From Pseudomonadota bacterium (GTDB lineage: Bacteria > Pseudomonadota > Gammaproteobacteria > Xanthomonadales > Rhodanobacteraceae): 59,573 nucleotides of DNA. This document shows, in pieces, positions 57,317 through 59,573 of the stretch. The stretch's first letter is position 1, and each line of letters starts with the position of its first letter. Location: assembly GCA_021794575.1 (NCBI GenBank), contig JAJYQO010000015.1, positions 1 to 59,573 on the forward strand, in the 5' to 3' direction. The notes under the pieces were generated by a model that made no database searches, was not told the origin of the DNA, and saw only the letters and a list, made by a program, of their open reading frames with translations. The position numbers were made by a program, and so were the translations under genes.

Positions 57317-58798
57317 ATGGCCCGGCTGGTCATCGTTGTCGAAAAAGCTTCGGACTGGGGCTCGTACTACCCGTCCGACAATGTCGTTTCCGCCATGGAC
57401 TACCTGCGCGAGCCGGTGGGCGGCGAGGAGCGCACGCACGTCATCAACCTGTGCCGCACCTACAAGTACCTGGGCACCGGGTATTACGTGTCGCTGCTGG
57501 GCGAGGCGCGCGGCCACCGCGTGATCCCCTCGGTGCGCACCATCAACGATCTGCGCCGGCGCTCGCTGTACGGGCTGGATGTCGAGGATCTCAACCAGAA
57601 GCTGGCCAACTTCCTGCCCGCCGGCGGCCGCGATACCACCGACTTCGGCATCCTGGTGTACTTCGGCGAAACCTCGTACCCGCAATTGCGCGAGCTGGCG
57701 CGCGGCGTGTTCGAGGCGTTTCCGTCGCCGCTGCTGCGCATCGAGTTCGAGCGCGAGCGCATGTGGCGCATCAGCGCCATCAAGCCGATCGGCCTGCACA
57801 CTCTGGACGACCCCCAGGAGGACGCCTTCGCGCAGGCGCTGGACAGCTTCTCGCGCAAGCTGTGGCACCGCCCGCGCGCGCGCCGTCTGTACCGCTACGA
57901 CATCGCCATGCTGGTCGATCACAACGAGGTGATGCCGCCGTCCAACAAGAAGGCGCTGAAGAACTTCATCGCCGCCGGCAAGGAGCTGGGCATCGAGGTC
58001 GACCCGATCGACAAGGGTGACTACACGCGCCTGGCCGAGTACGACGGCCTGTTCATCCGCGAGACCACGGCGCTGGACCACCACACTTACCGCTTCGCGC
58101 ACAAGGCCGAGCGCGAGGGCATGGTGGTGATCGACGATCCCACCTCGATCCTGCGCTGCACCAACAAGATCTACCTGCACGACCTGCTGCGCGCCAAGAA
58201 GCTGGCCACGCCGCGCACCGAGATCCTGTACCGCGACGATCCCAAGCAGTTGCGCGAGCTGCCCGAGCGGCTGGGCTTTCCGATGGTGCTGAAGATTCCC
58301 GACGGCTCGTTCTCGCGCGGCGTGGTCAAAGTCGAGGAAAGCGACGCGCTGGACAAGGCCGCCGCCGAGCTGTTCCAGCACACTGCCCTGGTGATCGCGC
58401 AGGAGTTCCTGTTCACCGAGTTCGACTGGCGCATCGGCGTGCTCAACCACGAGCCGCTGTACGCCTGCCAGTACGCGATGGCGCGCGGCCACTGGCAGAT
58501 CTACAACCACGGCGCCAAGGGCACCGCCAAGAGCGGCGGCTTCAAGACGCTGCCGGCGCGCGAGGCGCCGCCCGAGGTGATTAAGCTGGCGCTGCGCGCC
58601 ACGCAGCCGATCGGCGACGGCTTCTACGGTGTCGACATCAAGCAGACGCCGGAGCGCACGGTGGTGATCGAAGTCAACGACAACCCGTCGGTGGACGCCG
58701 GCGTCGAGGACGCCTACCTGGGCGAGGACCTGTACCTGCGCGTGATGCAGGAATTCCTGCGCCGCCTGGAGCGCAAGCGGCTGGGCATCAACGGCTGA
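57317..58798 (+). CDS. RimK-family ATP-grasp ligase with N-terminal RLAN domain
   Basis: The 493-residue protein has an N-terminal RLAN-type domain (MARLVIVVEKASDWGSYYP through GLDVEDLNQKL), then a linker, then an ATP-grasp domain with KIPDGSFSRGVVKVEES, the metal-binding end EVNDNPSVDAGVEDA and a helical tail. ATP-grasp ligases join a carboxylate to an amine, for example adding glutamate to a protein or peptide. The substrate is unknown. Confidence 0.92.
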   Translation: MARLVIVVEKASDWGSYYPSDNVVSAMDYLREPVGGEERTHVINLCRTYKYLGTGYYVSLLGEARGHRVIPSVRTINDLRRRSLYGLDVEDLNQKLANFLPAGGRDTTDFGILVYFGETSYPQLRELARGVFEAFPSPLLRIEFERERMWRISAIKPIGLHTLDDPQEDAFAQALDSFSRKLWHRPRARRLYRYDIAMLVDHNEVMPPSNKKALKNFIAAGKELGIEVDPIDKGDYTRLAEYDGLFIRETTALDHHTYRFAHKAEREGMVVIDDPTSILRCTNKIYLHDLLRAKKLATPRTEILYRDDPKQLRELPERLGFPMVLKIPDGSFSRGVVKVEESDALDKAAAELFQHTALVIAQEFLFTEFDWRIGVLNHEPLYACQYAMARGHWQIYNHGAKGTAKSGGFKTLPAREAPPEVIKLALRATQPIGDGFYGVDIKQTPERTVVIEVNDNPSVDAGVEDAYLGEDLYLRVMQEFLRRLERKRLGING

Positions 58799-58917
58799 CG
58801 GCCCGGAACCCGGCTGCCGGAACCGGCGCATCGCCACTCGTATCGTGCCGATCGCGGTGCGCGCATCAGGACTCGGCGCCGCCGTCCCGCCCGGCGCACC
58901 GCGCCGCGCCGGCACCA

Positions 58918-59353
58918 TCATCCCGGACGGCCCGTGCTTGATTGGATGTCATCCCGGACGGCGCACTCCTTCTCTTGACGTCATCCCGGACGGTGCGCAG
59001 CATCGGGCCGGGATCCAGACGGGCACCGCGCCAATGCGTGCGCCACCCGATCGAACGACATGCGAGCCAGGCCGTTACGGCTCAGTCACTGGATCCCGGG
59101 TCCCGCCTGCGGCGGACTCGGGATGACACCAGAAAGCAAAACGGTACGTCCGATAGCGCACTACTTCTCTCAACAGCTTCCCCGACGGCGCACCCCCTTC
59201 CATCGATGTCCTCCCGGACGTGTCCCCTTCGGACATCCTCCTGGAAGCGCCGCCTTCTGATGTCCCCCGCCTGGAACGTGATGTCCTCCCGGACGGCCCG
59301 TGCCTGATTGGATGTCATCCCGGACGGCGCGTGAGCGCCGAGCCGGGATCCAG
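58918..59353. repeat. cluster of palindromic intergenic repeats
   Basis: The roughly 650-bp gap after the ATP-grasp gene holds no credible gene but several copies of an imperfect palindrome that begins TCATCCCGGACGG and ends CCGGGATCCAG (58981-59018 and 59315-59353, with an inverted copy near 59091-59127). Partial copies start at 58918 and 58949, and diverged TCCTCCCGGACG units occur near 59208 and 59283. A longer 39-bp stretch (58925-58963) recurs at 59291-59329 with one mismatch. Confidence 0.8.
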
Positions 59354-59448
59354 GCAGGCTCGCCGCGAGCGCGCGCCACGCGATCCGCACGCGCACGATG
59401 CAGTCGTCCGGCCCCGCGCGGATGCCTGCCCGGGATGCTGTCGCACCC

Positions 59449-59573
59449 TCACACGCCGCGGTGCTTGCCGCGGTAGGGCGCGTACCAGGCACGGATGCGG
59501 GCAAGCTCGGCGTCCCGATCGGGGCCCATGGTCAGCAACGGGCCGAGGCCGATGGTTTTGCTGGGATAGTCGA
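59449..59573 (-). CDS. 3' end of an unidentified gene
   Basis: The last 41 codons of a minus-strand gene are in the window, reading DYPSKTIGLGPLLTMG, then a helical ARIRAWYAPYRGKHRGV and a TGA. The codon use matches the neighbours, so it is probably real, but I do not recognise the family from this fragment. Confidence 0.55.
   Translation of the reverse strand, partial: DYPSKTIGLGPLLTMGPDRDAELARIRAWYAPYRGKHRGV

Noticed and set aside
56012-58921. 969-codon minus-strand frame opposite the RimK-type gene
   Set aside because: Antisense artefact of GC-rich coding DNA. Low-complexity arginine-rich ends and no motifs.

Overview
The window is high-GC DNA from a gammaproteobacterium, most likely a member of the Xanthomonadales (Lysobacterales). 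The main evidence is the chromosomal core rpmH/rnpA/yidC/mnmE <- | -> dnaA-dnaN-recF-gyrB, followed by a TPR lipoprotein-like gene, tonB-exbB-exbD-exbD and a convergent pdxJ. That order is, from my knowledge of the group, the Xanthomonas-type arrangement. A xanthomonadin/aryl-polyene-like gene set and a XanB2-like chorismatase near the right end support the same placement. No rRNA or tRNA gene was seen.

Layout. (1) 1-10.4 kb is a defence island. It holds a decayed fragment of a cas3 HD domain, a Phd/VapC-type toxin-antitoxin pair with its own promoter and operator, a type I-C-like cas operon in the order cas5-cas8-cas7-cas3-cas4-cas1-cas2, and a CRISPR array of 18 identical 37-bp repeats with 17 spacers. 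The usual I-C place for cas3, in front of cas5, is occupied by the decayed fragment and the toxin-antitoxin pair. The working cas3 lies between cas7 and cas4. (2) 10.6-14.2 kb has glnA, with a readable sigma-54 promoter and NtrC site, and two separate uppP paralogues. (3) 14.3-29.2 kb is the origin region: tRNA modification, membrane insertase, RNase P protein, L34, replication initiation genes with a candidate oriC between dnaA and dnaN, gyrase B, the TonB energising complex and pdxJ. (4) 29.4-43.6 kb is mixed housekeeping: a phosphopantetheinyl transferase operon with a possible 23-residue membrane peptide, RlmI-like methyltransferase, transporters, a PLP decarboxylase, CtaG, a threonine-dehydratase-like enzyme and PepN. 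(5) 43.6-50.3 kb has mnmG preceded by a duplicated copy of its own 5' end and three strong hairpins, a TonB-dependent receptor, and a pair of inverted ~159-bp MITE-like elements. (6) 50.3-56.6 kb is a tightly overlapping minus-strand operon (ACP, dehydratase, acyltransferase, LolA-like, MMPL exporter, second dehydratase) ending in a collapsed fabG, with a divergent XanB2-like chorismatase. No ketosynthase is present in the window. (7) 56.6-59.6 kb has a GNAT, a RimK-type ATP-grasp protein, a cluster of palindromic intergenic repeats, and the 3' end of a gene that leaves the window.

How the genes may connect: the cas genes and array look complete enough to work. The phosphopantetheinyl transferase near 29.7 kb could activate the ACP near 55.3 kb. 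The chorismatase would supply hydroxybenzoate for ubiquinone and, if the pathway still runs, for the polyene pigment. TonB/ExbB/ExbD would energise the TonB-dependent receptor. The most unusual points are the rearranged I-C locus with its cas3 relic and embedded toxin-antitoxin pair, the mnmG 5' duplication with its hairpin cassette, and the decaying polyene locus next to inverted MITE-like elements.
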